Under the pieces are notes generated by a model that was given only the letters and a program-made list of their open reading frames with translations, searched no databases and had not been told where the DNA came from. From an uncultured Prevotella sp. (GTDB lineage: Bacteria; Bacteroidota; Bacteroidia; Bacteroidales; Bacteroidaceae), in assembly GCA_900554545.1 (NCBI GenBank), contig USHW01000059.1, forward strand, positions 1 to 12,899: 12,899 nucleotides of DNA, read 5' to 3'. Position numbers and translations under genes: made by a program. Numbering within the stretch: position 1 is the stretch's first letter; every line of letters starts with the position of its first letter. Of the stretch, positions 12,829 through 12,899 are shown one piece after another.

Positions 12829-12899
12829 GTATTCAATCCATAATTTAACGTGAGTTCGGTATAATAATCTTATGCAATAAGCCTGCTTTTATCAATGAT
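12829..12899. repeat. Window tail with an AACGTGAGTTCGG element copy
   Basis: After the regulator stop, AACGTGAGTTCGGTATAA at 12847-12864 is a further copy of the family seen at 4999-5236. A small CTTAT-GCA-ATAAG stem follows (12869-12881). No gene or convincing terminator is visible before the window ends. Confidence 0.6.

Overview
The window reads as a chromosomal segment from a Bacteroidota bacterium, most likely a Prevotella-like member of the Bacteroidales. The evidence is a type IX secretion (T9SS) gldL-gldM-gldN block, a PorT-type outer-membrane barrel pair, a Bacteroidota-style RND efflux operon, an AraC-type regulator with the C-terminal half usual in this phylum, TAnnTTTG-like promoter boxes with no strong Shine-Dalgarno sequences, and many short palindromic dispersed repeats between genes. 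Genus is inferred from style only; there is no rRNA or other marker gene.

Layout. Positions 1-3354 (+) carry the 3' end of gldL, then complete gldM and gldN. These encode the inner-membrane motor (GldL/GldM) and a periplasmic partner (GldN) of the T9SS. Positions 3478-4801 (+) hold two tandem paralogous outer-membrane beta-barrel proteins of about 200 residues, closed by a clear intrinsic terminator at 4837-4872. Positions 4802-5683 are gene-free and full of repeats: four GGATT-N3-AATCC hairpins, a 43-bp inverted repeat, copies of an AACGTGAGTTCGG element, and a 22-bp phased array.

Positions 5684-11419 (-) are a three-gene RND efflux operon transcribed right to left: periplasmic adaptor lipoprotein (10394-11419), inner-membrane RND pump (7161-10271) and TolC-like outer-membrane channel (5684-6955). 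The gap between adaptor and pump holds a degenerate GACAAG repeat. The gap between pump and channel holds a 114-bp MITE-like element. Both ends of the operon carry arrays of the same 22-bp repeat. A matching -7 box (TAATTTTG) lies just upstream of the adaptor gene.

Positions 11944-12828 (+) encode a divergent AraC-family regulator, separated from the efflux operon by a 524-bp control region. Within it are three copies of an ACTTTTAG half-site near the regulator and an inverted repeat near the efflux promoter. The simplest model, an inference, is that this regulator controls itself and/or the divergent pump operon. The proteins all look like known families; the most unusual content is the structured repeat DNA between genes.
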